From: Lyophyllum atratum
Taxonomy: Eukaryota; Basidiomycota; Agaricomycetes; Agaricales; Lyophyllaceae
Length of the DNA stretch: 64,000 bases
Assembly: GCA_014905825.1 (NCBI GenBank)
Contig: JACGCN010000003.1
Location: 1,798,001 to 1,862,000 of the forward strand
Direction of reading: 5' to 3'
In this document: positions 24,371 through 35,593 of the stretch, one piece after another
How the letters are laid out: each line of letters begins with the position of its first letter
Numbering within the stretch: the first letter of the stretch is position 1
The notes under the pieces: model-generated
Told to the model about the DNA's origin: nothing
Databases searched by the model: none
The model's input: only the letters and a program-made list of their open reading frames with translations
Made by a program: the position numbers and the translations under genes

Positions 24371-25760
24371 ATGGCCAGCGATGAAGACACACAAATGATG
24401 GACGTTCAGCCCACTCCAACGCTGGCGAAAGGAAAGGGGAAAGCAGTGGACCGTGAACAGCCGTCTGAAAACGAGAACTTACCTTGGTGAGAGCTTCAAG
24501 TCCTGCGCGTGCTCTTTGGGCCTTACTTGGAGCTAGGGTGGAAAAGTATCGGCCAGTATCGCTCGATGACGTGGTCTCACACAAGGACATCACGAGCACG
24601 AGTATGTTCATGTCCTTCTTGTTCCATACAAAATTCACCCTTTGTTAGTCGAGAAGTTTATCGAGAAGAATCGTTTGCCACATCTACTCTTCTATGGGCC
24701 TCCAGGAACCGGAAAGACGTCCACGATCCTTGCTGTGGCTAGACGGATATATGGGGCGGACTATCGCAAGACGACACTCGAAGTGCGTACCAGAAATACC
24801 AGCTTATTTAGTCATGCTAACCCGTACCCCAGCTCAACGCATCAGATGAGCGTGGTATTGACGTTGTCCGGGAACAAATAAAACAGTTTGCCGAAACACG
24901 AACGCTATTCTCAAAGGGCTACAAGCTCATCATCCTAGACGAGGCCGACATGATGACGCAGCAGGCACAGGCTGCTCTCCGCCGTGTTATTGAACAGTAT
25001 ACCAAGAACGTCCGCTTCTGCATCATCTGCAACTATGTCAACAAGATTACGCCAGCCATTCAGAGTCGCTGCACCCGATTTAGGTTCTCCCCGCTCCCGA
25101 TCACCGAGGTCGAGAAGCGGCTAAACATGGTCGTGGAAGCCGAAAAGTATAGACTATGCCACTTCTGCATAGTGAAATCTTTGTCTGATTCATCTTTCGT
25201 ATCGCCAGCGTCAAGCTGACAGATGACGGAAAGAAAGCGCTCTTGAGACTTTCCAAAGGGGACATGCGCCGGGCTCTCAACGTCCTACAAGCATGCCACG
25301 CGGCGTACGACGTTACAGGGGAAACCGAGATCTACAACTGCACCGGAAATCCTCATCCTTCTGACATAGAGACCATAGTTAACTCGATGCTCTCCGACGA
25401 GTTTACGACATCATACCAGAGTATGCTTCCCTGTCATGCCAGCGGTCCTTGCTGACAGTCTTTGTCTAAAGTGATCTCGACAATGAAAACCGAAAGGGGC
25501 CTGGCACTGCAAGACCTCCTCACAGGCGCGTTTGATTACGTCGAGACAATCGAACTGAAGCCACACGCGAGAGTCTACCTTCTGGACTATTTGGCCACGA
25601 CAGAGTACGTACTCTAATATCTGCTGTGTTCCAATATATCAATGCTCACCCTCCTCCCCTCATTCTCAGACACCGGCTATCCACGGGAGCAAGCGAAAAG
25701 ATTCAGTTGACAGCACTGCTCGGCGCTTTCAAGAACGCCGTCGAGCTTTCAGCCAAGTAG
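24371..25760 (+). CDS. RFC3: Replication factor C subunit 3 (clamp-loader ATPase)
   Basis: AAA+ subunit of the RFC complex that loads PCNA on primed DNA. After a short acidic N-terminus: ENLPW then [18 protein letters not shown] (spliced), Walker [41 protein letters not shown], Walker [21 protein letters not shown], and the arginine-finger region [18 protein letters not shown]. The collar follows ([36 protein letters not shown]), and the protein stops at 25758-25760 after NAVELSAK. Introns interrupt it near 24487, 24605, 24784, 25145, 25421 and 25606. Divergent from the ubiquitin-eS31 gene with about 250 bases between start codons. The sequence matches yeast Rfc3/human RFC5 more than the other small subunits. 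Confidence 0.95.
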
Positions 25761-26434
25761 CCTTCAACAGCAGGAGACCAATATCCTCCATACGTAATGA
25801 CCCATGTTGTTGTTCATGCATACACCAGTGCCCACCAAAGCCCAAGTCTTGCTGCTGCTTGAAAGACAGCGACAGAGGTGATTTACCATGCTTCGTGTAC
25901 CCTCACACCTTGGATTCATGTCAGGAGTGATACCAATTTCTATAGTGGTAGTCGACGTTGAAACGAGGCGCTATATATTACAAATATCATGGGAATAGGA
26001 CATAGGGCAGCTCCGGTTCTGATTGCAATTGCAGTGCTTGTTGAACAATTGCCATCCATTGGGCGCTCTCCTCCACTTACCATAGCGCCAGGACTAATTG
26101 TTGGGATCCGAAACGCAATTAACGAGAGATAGGTGGTGCTTGAGAATTGGCTTCGCCGCTGAGTGCGTCCCTGACAGACGGCTCGTGTCCTCGCGAGCAA
26201 CCAAGGTTCAGATAACACCAAATTTCAACATTGCAGCCACGACGATACCTCTGACAGATAGATATATGGGTGGATATAAAGACCGGAGGAACGACTGATT
26301 GTGTCTGTCTAGGAGTAGGTAATTCATCTGTTATCTGTTATATGTAACATGTCTGTGAGTAGGATCAAACCAAGGCAATGTAGAATGTTGAACAACTGTG
26401 TTCATGATCAAAGAAAGTGGGCCACGTCGAGAGC
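25761..26434. other. Intergenic between RFC3 and the P450, with repeat copy A
   Basis: Contains the first copy of a direct repeat (25916-25994) whose second copy lies beyond the other end of the P450 gene. Nothing coding is supported. Confidence 0.5.
25916..25994 (+). repeat. Imperfect direct repeat, copy A
   Basis: Begins tcatgtcaggagt and ends acaaatatcatgg. It matches copy B at 29024-29103 with about ten differences over roughly 78 bases when aligned by eye. The P450 gene lies between the two copies. Confidence 0.85.
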
Positions 26435-28568
26435 TCACTCTCTCCTCACCAATCTCAATGCAATCGGGCCGACGCCGAAAGCCAGCCCGACCATTTTGGC
26501 CTTTCCCATAACCCGATCTTCATACTCTTCCCGAGTTTCACCATCTTGGAGCACTATATCCAGCTTCCAATCACGAAGGATCAACGAAAGAAAGCACAAT
26601 GCCTCTGTCTGTGCAAATTTCCGACCAATGCAGCCGCGGGGTCCAATTCCGAACATCGAAACATCCTCGGGGGCCCCGTACCATCTTGACGGCATGAACC
26701 TCTCGGGTTCGGGGTATAATCTGGGATTATGGTCTGCCCACATATATCAGAGGCTGTCAGAAGACTGGACTGTTGTCACCTACGGACACCGATCATGTCT
26801 ATGATCACTCGAGTGCCTTGATGGAAAACCAGCGTTTGTTCGGAAGGATGAGTCGTACGAACAGCCACATCTTCAGTAAACTCTCTTGTGAGTATCGCAC
26901 CAGCGGCTGGACACAGAATCAGATGACACCTCTGAAGCAAAGCTTGCCTCTTACGATACAATCTCAGAGACTCTTGGAAGCAGGCCAAGAAATGCTTCAA
27001 CTTATACGCATCCTCCAAGTTCTACATCTTAGATGTGAGCTTAATCTATCGAAGCATGGAACAACCCACGGGATCGGAGCCAGCTGGACAGAGGCTCAAG
27101 ACTTCCTGGTAAGCTTTTTCCTGGTCCTCTTGGTAAATGGCTAAGAACCCGAGAGTGGCAGAAAGGACATGGGCAGTAGTTTCTGGGAAGAATGAATCAT
27201 TCCTCAAGATAAACGCTTTTCTATGAGAACGCTTACCATGGCCAGCGAACATCAGCGCAAAGGTATTACCGATCTTTTCGAGGATTATCAGGACTGTCTA
27301 CAGGATGTCAGATAGTACAATCTCACCACTTCCTGTTCCTCGAGACCGTACTTGTCACCACCTTGAGCTGCGGCCACCAGTCGCGTAAAGACATCGCCAC
27401 GGTCTCCTCCTTCCGGCGTGCCAATGTCCTTGACCTCTTGTTTGCGACGCTGAACAAACTCTTGCATAAACCTGGCCAGCGTCACCCAAGCATTGTTGAT
27501 GTGACGTAACCTAATCGAGCAAGTCCGAGTAATGAGTACTGGGAAACACCTGAGAAAGCTTCAATAACCTTTGGATAGGTAGTTTATACACCCAAAGAGG
27601 GATGACCAGACGTAGAATAGAGGTCCTGGCGACTATAGTCAGGGATTGGCCGAAGCTGAGCGAACCTTCTTTGTCGTCAACATCTGCCCAGGACATCGGG
27701 AGGCCAAAACCACAACGCGAGATGATGATGAGCGCAAGCTGTTTCGTGCTCATTAACGTCGAGTACGGGAGGCTCGAAGCGAACACACCTTGGCGGAAAG
27801 TCCATTGATGTCGCGGACTAGGAATTCCTTTCCGCGGTCCCAACCTTGTGCCGATACCATTTCATTATATGTTGCGACGGTTTCAGCCCAGACAAGGGAA
27901 TACCTAATGCGCACGATGGAGTGGTTAATCATAGAGAGAAAAGCCCTTGTAACGGTGGTTCGTACGTTTTTGCGGTGAAAGCAGGACCAACGTGGCGCCG
28001 ATGACGTTTCCACATTTCACCGTTTGCAGATATTAGATTGTCGCCCCAGAGTCTAAGAACGAGCTTCAGCACGACACACAACCAGAATACAGATCTCACG
28101 CACAATAGTACTGATGTCAAATCCCGCGGCTTGATAAGATGTGTCTTTCCCTCAGCGCTGAGAACTTGTCTCATCACATCGAGGGAGGCTGTGTAGTACA
28201 TCGAGGGACCACTGAGCACCGGCACAATTGAAATAACATCGTGATTATGATCAAAGTATGCTGTCGCGATAACGGTTCCAGGTTAGCAAGTTGATTGGCG
28301 GCGCGACCTCAACTTACCAGTGCGACGTTGGAGCCAAGACCAGTTGAGGCCAGGATGCCACCAAGTAGTGGGGATGACTGCACCTAAAAGACTGAGGGGC
28401 GCGAACAACGGCCGATATCCAGGCAAATAATCGAGTTTCTAAATGCAAATGGTCGATATCAGCTACAGCGTTGCAGAAGACATGGCGCACCTTCAAGGCA
28501 TTGAAGAAGGAGAGAGCCCTCGAAACTAAGAAAAGGGCACTAGCAGTGAGGAGAGCCTTTAGGATCAT
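26435..28568 (-). CDS. Cytochrome P450 monooxygenase
   Basis: Membrane-anchored haem-thiolate oxygenase. It starts at 28568 with an N-terminal anchor (ILKALLTASALFLVSRALSF). Then come YLPGYRPLFAPLS, WGDNLISANGEMWKRHRRHV (the C-helix WxxxR region), LIIISRCGFGLP, and an I-helix formed across an intron, MFAGH plus ETTAHVLSATLGFL (AGxET motif). The K-helix is FQESLRLY (ExxR), followed by VAVRTTHPSE and GTRVIIDMIGVRR. The meander is PRLYPEPERFMPSRW and the haem loop FGIGPRGCIGRKFA with the cysteine ligand. It stops at 26435-26437. About ten introns. All catalytic motifs are intact, so it is probably active. The CYP family cannot be named by eye; microsomal, likely xenobiotic or secondary metabolism. 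Confidence 0.92.
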
Positions 28569-29196
28569 GATGGAGGACAGATGTGAGCGTTATGCCTCTG
28601 AGCGCAACTTATGGTCAATTATAGCGAGCAGGATGGATAGCAGGCAAGCTGGGACGTCGATTCTTGATGGGGTCTGTTCTCATGTTCGAAGCAGCCCAGC
28701 TAAAGACACGCACCTAAGTATGCGCTGTGGGTGTCTGTGGGTGTCCAACACCACCAGTATGATCACTTTTGCTTGAAGTAGAAGCTGATGGATGCCGTTT
28801 GGGCGGCCTTCCTCTTTTGTTTCATAACCACCCACCACTTGGACTAGCAGTGTGCTGGCGCATCGTTGGAGATTGGGTCCTTCTCGAGGAACTGACTGAT
28901 ATATTTCGTGTTTATTTACATGTGTTTACTTCAGACAATTACCCTCCACGAGCATCATGCAACGTCGATCGATGTTTGACCCTCATACACGAGGTCTACA
29001 ACAGATCCGAAGAGGCGATGGAGTCATGTCAGGAGTAATTTCGATCTCTATAGTGGTAGTTGACGTTGGAACAAGACGCTATATATATACAAATATCATG
29101 GAAAATCCATTAAGATCAAGATGTAGAGATGGAGATGTGAAAGGATGTGAAGTACATTATCGAACCCATGAACATGAACCGAGAAATTACCAGGGT
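28569..29196. other. Intergenic between P450 and zinc transporter, with repeat copy B
   Basis: Promoter of the P450 gene and 3' flank of the transporter. It includes repeat copy B. No gene is supported. Confidence 0.5.
29024..29103 (+). repeat. Imperfect direct repeat, copy B
   Basis: Second copy of the repeat at 25916-25994, in the same orientation, about 3.1 kb away. It includes the shared core ctatagtggtagt and a longer run of alternating TA (tatatatata) than copy A. Confidence 0.85.
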
Positions 29197-31016
29197 TTAC
29201 ACGCCAGGCCTCCGTCTCTTCAGATCGCTGACGGAACACCCAAACTCATCCTGGGAGGGCAGACTGCACTTGCCACCCATGGGCAGCTCGTCATCTTGTG
29301 TCTCCACCTGGCTGTCCCGGAAGATCTCCGGTGATATGGTAACATGGCTGATCCCGTAGGCGGAGAAGCAGTGTTGAAGATACTGTTCAGTCTTTTCCCA
29401 CTCTTCGAGGGAGGTCCCCTGAGGCACGCAGACGTGGAGGGAGGCCAGGATCACTCTGTTGGGGTGTGGGCATAAAGCAGACTAATATTTACAGGTGATG
29501 GGGGGAGTACTTACGATTGGGAAAGATGCCATACATGGAGGTCGTGCACTGAGAGCACATTGGGTACCTGTCCAACGTTATAGCTTCTAAGACTCCCGAC
29601 ATGATAGGCAAAAGATGGACGAACAGATAACAGATCATTTTTGACTTTCTCCAAGTCCAAGAATAGCGGGGCTGCCTCAAGGAGGATTCGACCTGACTTC
29701 ATGGCTGCAGACGCATTCCTAGTCAGCAAAATGGTGAGCAGTGGCATATTGTGGCACTCACTCATTGGAATTGCGCTGCCGAATATGATTAGACTGATAG
29801 TGAGAGAAACAGCAGGGTCAGCGTAGAAGCGTTGCGGGGAGTGCAGCTGCCATATAATGGTCGCCGCGATGATCACGGCGACATCTTCGCGGACAGTCTC
29901 AGATATATCCACATATACGCAGATGGGAGTACGCACTGTTGATGGCATCGCCAAAAAGGTGTACCAATACGCCAACGAGGTTCAGGTTGTGCTGGGGCCC
30001 GAGGATCGGTGGGTCGAGAGTGTGATTGTGTAGCGCATGCTGGAGAAGCATCCTCGGGTGAATTTCCCTATCGCGAAGCGAAGACATGAAAAGGCTCACG
30101 ATGTTATCACGTAAATGGGTGATTTCAGATTCCTCGCCGATAGCTAGGGCCATGGTATCGCTGCCATGGCCGTGACCGCCGTGGTCTATGGAGAGTGTAG
30201 AACGGAATCCAATATTTCGGGAAGAATACGTACCATGAACGACAATTGCGCTGATTATGTTCAAAAAGAGACCGACGCATCCTATGATGAGGACTTGGAA
30301 GGGGGCCTCTATTGGTTGGATGTTGATGAAGCGCTCGAGTGATTGGAGGAAGATGGATAGCGCAAGCGCGAGGAGGAAGACGCCATTGAAGAATGCGCCT
30401 GTAGGGAGAGTGAGCTCATAAGGACGGGAGAGTGGTGAGAGTGCTGTACCGACAAGTTCGGCTCGATGGAATGCGAATGTGAAATTGACATTCTAAGGTA
30501 AAGGCTCTTGATGAGTTGGTGGAGCTCGTTCAAGTGAAAACTACGTGCGTGTTTTCCTTTGTCATGAAGCTAAAAAGTGGGCATTTTCTCTCAGCTGTAG
30601 CGCGTATTTGTATAGATGAAAGGAACGTACGTATGCGGCTACAAATGCTATTGCACTGTGAAGAGATAGGTCAAGGTAAAGGCCACGATGTTATGATACT
30701 ACCCACTATGCCACAATATCCTGAGCGCAATATTATCGGTCTTCGTCATTTTGAAGCTGTTTTGGCAAACTCACGTTAAGGTAGTGGAACTGCGGCGTGG
30801 TAGGCTTCAGATAGGGTTGCAAATGCTAATAGCTGAATACATACAGCATCTGCTATGAGTGCCAAACTCCTAGTGCGGAAGCCAACTAGAATCGACCTTC
30901 GATGAGTTGGGTGAACAACTTGGCAACGAGGTACGAGATGACGCACTTGTGATTTCGGCAAGAAAGAAAGCAAAGCTGATGCAGAGCACCACTCCGATAC
31001 GCGTCGTATTCTTCAT
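29197..31016 (-). CDS. Zinc transporter of the cation diffusion facilitator family (Zrc1/Cot1-like)
   Basis: Proton-coupled Zn2+ exporter, probably of the vacuolar or ER membrane. It starts at 31016: MKNTTRIGVVLCISFAFFLA (TM1), FRTRSLALIADA, then FHYLNDIVAYAIAFVAAY, the CDF Zn site of TM2 with H and D. This is assembled from three micro-exons (15, 14 and 25 nt). After that: FTFAFHRAELVG, AFFNGVFLLALALSIFLQSL (TM3), PFQVLIIGCVGLFLNIISAI (TM4), a His-rich cytosolic loop (HGGHGHGSD), LVGVLVHLFGDAIN (TM5, HxxxD), VIIAATIIWQ, FYADPAVSLTISLIIFGSA (TM6), and the C-terminal cytosolic domain VPNVLSVHDLHVWHLSQS, with VILASLHVCVPQG and a stop at 29197-29199. All expected metal ligands can be seen. Confidence 0.93.
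30631..30655 (-). other. 25-nt micro-exon of the zinc transporter
   Basis: Completes Tyr and codes AIAFVAAY between acceptor cttcacag and donor gtacgtt. Third small exon in a row. Confidence 0.8.
30707..30720 (-). other. 14-nt micro-exon of the zinc transporter
   Basis: Codes DIVA and two bases of Tyr, between acceptor gcgctcag and donor gtgggt. Directly follows the 15-nt micro-exon in the message. Confidence 0.8.
30775..30789 (-). other. 15-nt micro-exon of the zinc transporter
   Basis: Codes FHYLN between acceptor gccgcag and donor gtgagt. It is needed to restore the conserved TM2 motif that follows ALIADA. Confidence 0.8.
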
Positions 31017-31553
31017 GATCGTAAGTTGTTAAATTCAAGCTTGATTGTCCTGTGTGGCTGGGAGAGAACTAAGTCCCAGGTAACAGCCTCGCTTTGAGGC
31101 AATGGCAACGAGGCGAGAGCCGGACGTGATTCAGAGAACAAAAGGACCTATTAATCCTCACTGGGCTGTTGGAAGTGACTCCCTCAGACACGTCGCAGAA
31201 CACGTTGGGAACAAGGAGTTTGCCTATTGAGTTTTCGAACCCTCATAATAGTCATAACGGTCGCGTGGCGTGCAGGATGACATTTGAATTAGGAAAACGA
31301 TATCTCCGATTACTCTTTCCAGTACAGCCGCGTTATGTAGCCCAGCGAACAGCTTTATTGGTACCCAATAAATAAATTCCGTGTAAATTACAGTGGTCAA
31401 GGACTGGTCTAGGCAGTGAATGACGAGGTTTCCAACGGTAATGGCCGGCCATGGCCCATTAAACTCGAAGCGACCGCTTTTTCAAACGTGAAGGTGACCT
31501 TAATCGCTAGGTACATTGATAACAGAGCCATTGGAAACATTGGATTGGCATGG
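31017..31553. other. Intergenic between zinc transporter and EMC5
   Basis: Promoter of the transporter and 3' flank of EMC5. Short frames only, no gene seen. Confidence 0.5.
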
Positions 31554-32094
31554 CTATGATATCCTTTGCTTCCCCGAGGACTTAGACGGTTGGGAGAGAA
31601 TATTTCGTCCGCGTGTAACGAAGTTCGCGAATCCCAGTCGCGAATCCATCTCGTCGATTTTACTGCAGGCACATGAGGCGGGGAAGCTGGAGAAGAATGA
31701 ACGTAACGTACTGCTTCCGCATTTCACTTGCCCATGTTATCTCTTTGAGTTCTGGGGCGTTCAGAGACGCGCCAAAGATCCCCAGTACCAGCCCGACGAG
31801 TGTTTCCAGAATAATCTGAATGGTAATGAGTCCATGGCCTATGCACGTGAAAGATATACTGACACTGTGAGGCAACGGTCCTTCAGGACGTCCAAGGGCT
31901 TTCAGGTGGGAGAGATCTGGTTACAAAATTAGAGGGCAAGAGCATTTCGGGGCTAAAGAGGCAGCTGACGTTCATATGTCGAGTACGCCGCTGTTGCATA
32001 TATCATCAGTTCATTCACATCCAACAGTTTAGAAAGATTTCTAACCGTGAAAGACAGCAATTGTTGCGAGAAGCAAGAAAAGTCGAGCGAGCAT
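31554..32094 (-). CDS. EMC5: ER membrane complex subunit 5 (EMC5/MMGT)
   Basis: Small two-TM subunit of the EMC insertase that places transmembrane segments into the ER membrane. The exons must be spliced to see it: MLARLFLLLATIAVFHAAYS (TM1, 32094 downward), then across a gtcagc-donor intron TYEHLSHLKALGRPEG, PLPHS, next IILETLVGLVLGIFGASLN (TM2) and APELKEITWASEMRK, the best-conserved block of the family. The last exon reads HKIDEMDSRLGFANFVTRGR and ends KQRIS at the stop, 31554-31556. About 110 residues, as expected. Its start codon is only 85 bases from that of the divergent Dsl1-like gene, so they share a promoter. Confidence 0.92.
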
Positions 32095-32179
32095 GATGAG
32101 GGTTCGGAGCAAAAGTGCTGGACGCGTCTATCCACGTGTCGGTGACGCTTGTGCCCAAACGGCCACTTTGGCAATCCCA

Positions 32180-35100
32180 ATGGCTTTCCCCATACCTTCC
32201 CACCTACCCCGCCGCCCAAACCCCCAGGATGTCTCCTCTCAAATCCTCACCAAAATCGATGCCGCGACGAACCAGACCTTGAACGCAGCCCTGGCCACTT
32301 CATGGCTCTCCGAGCTGGACCAGACCATTAAATCCACCAAAGTGCTTACACTTACACATCGTATTCTTCTACTGGGCTGAGCTTGTATATAGGAGCGTAT
32401 ACATGAACGTATACAAGGTGACCTTCCGGAATTCCAGCGGCAACTCGCAGCATCCCAGTCCGTCCAGGAGCGACTTCAGACCTTGACCACGAATGTCGAC
32501 ACTTTGAACGACTCGGTTTCTAATGAAGAGGTGGAGAGTTTAGTTCCAGCCTTGCTCTATCCATCTCACGTCATGTGTAGACAGGACTCATTCCAACACT
32601 TATTGGAAACCTCACGAAACACGCTCGGTTGGCGCAAGAGTCGACTGATACTCGTGTCCAACATGAAGCGCTCTCTCATCTACTCAAGTGCAGGAGAGCG
32701 TTCAAGAGACTCGAGGGCCTTGTCAATGAGGGGAAATTGTCCGAGGCTGTCAAAGTGTGCAAGGAAATGGAAAGCCTCCTTCAAGAAGTCCCTGCACCCT
32801 TAAATCAATCTAATATAATGGGGGACGTGAGGGTAAGATTGGAATATACTTAGAGCTTATAACGGTACTGAGGATATTGCCTTCATAGCGCAAATTTCGT
32901 GCTGCACAAGCTCGGAACGAAGAGCAGCTTAGCGAGGCATACTCGAGAAGTCTCAACATTTCACACCACAAACTTTTCATTTTTCCCTCAGTGCAAGGCA
33001 CGTATCGTGCACCCTATGTCGGGTTCCATGCTCATAACTTTATTTCTCTAGTCAGACGATCTGAGACGGTCCTTCCTCTATCATCTATCCTGGCCTCCCT
33101 GTCCCCAAGCTCCTTGTCGAACCATCTCAACACACTACGACGTGATCTTACGAACCAATTTATCGACTATATCCTCAAGCAACCAGCGACAGCAACGACA
33201 GCTTCCTCTGGCGTTGTGGAACATAAATTTGCACTGATTCCTTCACCACCTAACGAAGAGACTCTCACCACGCGGCTAGAAAACCTCTCGACTCTCTTCA
33301 CGTTCCTGTCCACCCATCTCTTCTCCTGTCTTCCACCCTCACAAGCATCGCTCTTCCCTCGTTCACTCTGTAAACCAACAACCACAAGTACCCTCAACAA
33401 TCTCCTAATCCCTTTCCTTCCCTCATCATTCGACCTCCTCCCTCCATTCCTGGAACTTGTGCAGCGAGCCGTAGCCTTTGAAGACCAGATTGTTGTTGGA
33501 CTGTTGGGAAACGATATGAATGACAGGCCCGTGAAAGCCTGGGCTGACGCAGTGAGTGGACATTACGAGCGCCAGAGACGCATGCAGATTCTTGACCGTG
33601 CGCGTGACGTCGTCACCGCCTCGGAAGAACCGTCCGATACGTTTCTCGTCGAAGTCGACGCGATTCCGGAGCCCCTGCCAACGGTTGTTCCTGTTCAGGA
33701 GGAGATCAGCCCGGTCAAGGACGACGCCTGGGGTTTCGACGACGATGTGGATACTGGGACTGACGAGAACGTCGAAGTAGAAGAGGATGGTTGGGGTTTC
33801 GATGACGATGTTATTCCTGAAGAGCCAGAGCCAACGCCACCCTCGGAGACGAAGCCCACGGAACCATCTCCCTCGCCAGAAATAATAAATGGCGATGATG
33901 AGCCAGACCCATCTGACGCTTGGGGATGGAACGAGGACAACGACGCACCTCCGGCAGATGAAACTGTCTGGGATGATCCTTGGGGAGAGGAGCCCGAGTC
34001 TCCTGCAACCGAATCCCTCAGCCACTCCCGACCCCCTGCCGCGCCATCAATATCCTCTCCGAAGGCAGCGACGCGCCTCGAGAAGGCCGCCAATAAAGGC
34101 AAGAAACACCACGTCAATGGGAACGGGACATCATCCGCCACTCCCTCACCCGTACCCTCCTTCGAGGCGTCACCTCAGCCACCACCGCATTCACATACGC
34201 AGATATCTAAAACACACACTCCAGCTCAAGATATTCTCGCCCAACCCCTGTCCTCTACGAAGCGGCCCTCAAAGCTTAACACTCGCGCCCCACCCAAGGA
34301 GACATATCTTGTATCAGGTCGGACCAAGCGCATCATCAGCCTTGTCGAAGACGTGCTTGCTGAAGGCAAGCATCTCGCCATCTCGCCAATCTTCCCATCT
34401 GCGTCCCCGTCTTCATCGTCGGCCCTTGGCTCCATTGTCCTGTCCTCCGCACCTGCGATCCTTGACCTCCACCGTGCTCTGTACCCCGTGAAGTTCGCTC
34501 AGGAGCTGACGAGCGCAGAGCAAGGCATGAGGTTCTCGAACGACTGTGCGTTCCTTGTGGAAGAGGTGAAGCGTGTGAATGGGACGCTCCAGAGGGGTAC
34601 TGCAGCGGTTGTAGGGGAGCGGATGGACGAGTGTGCCAAGTGTTTCAGGGTGCTGAGTGAGAGCTGGTTCCACGGTACCATTGTAAGCCTTGCTTGAATC
34701 TTGTGGGTATCAGGTTGCTGATGTTTGTTCTGGATTTAGGAACGAGAACAACGGGCAGTGGATAAGATCTTGACTGAGGGAGCGCAGGGATTCACGTACA
34801 CGGCGGAGCAGGATCGTTATGATGAGTGCGAGACTGCCATTACTGAAGTTCTGCGGGAGGTCCGCCGGCTTGCTTCACGACTCAAAGTATGTGCTATTCC
34901 TCTCATTACCTCCATTCTACTTCTGCTGAACCACGTGGCATCCAGGGCATCCTGCCGAAGAGCAAATACTATACGGCTATTGGGTTGGTCGCGGAGGCAG
35001 CGCTCTCGCGCATCCTGACAGACGTGCTCGCGCTGCCGGACATCCCAGAGGTGGAGTCGCATCGCCTGGGCGAACTGTGCCGCATCTTTAATGCGATGGA

Positions 35101-35469
35101 GGGACTGTTCGTTGAGGACCCAACACAGGTATATCATCTACTCTATCCCTGCTTGTAACTTGACTGACCATATGGCCAGCCGCCATTTGTCGTAGCATAC
35201 GTTCCCTCCTGGCTCAAGTTTTCGTACCTCTCCGAACTACTGGTGAGTATCTCATTCTTCACTGCCCGTGGCAACCTGTTCACATCTCCTGGGGCACGCA
35301 GGGGGCATCCATGGCGGATATCACGTTCCTCTTCGAGGAGGGCGCACTCGTGGACTTCCAGGTGGACGAGCTTGTGCGGCTTGTGCGTGCGCTCTTCGCG
35401 GATACACAGCTTAGGACGAGTACGATTGGGAAGCTGCAGGGCGGACATCCACATACGCAGGAGCAGTAG
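32180..35469 (+). CDS. ER tethering subunit Dsl1/ZW10-like
   Basis: Vesicle tether of the Dsl1 (NRZ) complex that captures COPI vesicles at the ER. It starts MAFPIPSHLPRRPNP and continues with helical sequence SSQILTKIDAATNQTLN, DLPEFQRQLAASQSVQERLQ, RAFKRLEGLVNEGKLSEAVK and VCKEMESLL, typical of ZW10/Dsl1 N-terminal helices. A large exon (32995-34697) carries the middle, including an acidic disordered region with four Trp-containing motifs (WGFDDD twice, WGWNED, VWDDPWGE). A C-terminal helical domain (MRFSNDCAFLVEEVKRVNGT, YYTAIGLVAEAALSRILTDV, LSYLSELLGASMADITFLFE) ends at 35467-35469. The Trp/acidic segment corresponds in position and chemistry to the Dsl1 lasso that binds COPI. Dsl1 versus ZW10 naming is a convention here. 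Confidence 0.85.
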
Positions 35470-35593
35470 GAGTACGGGTGTGCATGCTGTATACCACCTC
35501 ATTATTAGCATTTTTCCATCCATGAAATCACGACCATCGTGTAATATACTGCTAAAGCCAAGGCGCTGTGGAGAGTAAAGGTGTTCCGCGCGT

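Noticed and set aside
31409..31672. An 87-codon minus-strand frame across the EMC5 3' end
   Set aside because: It is an off-frame shadow. The correct splicing of EMC5 uses a different frame and gives a complete conserved protein.
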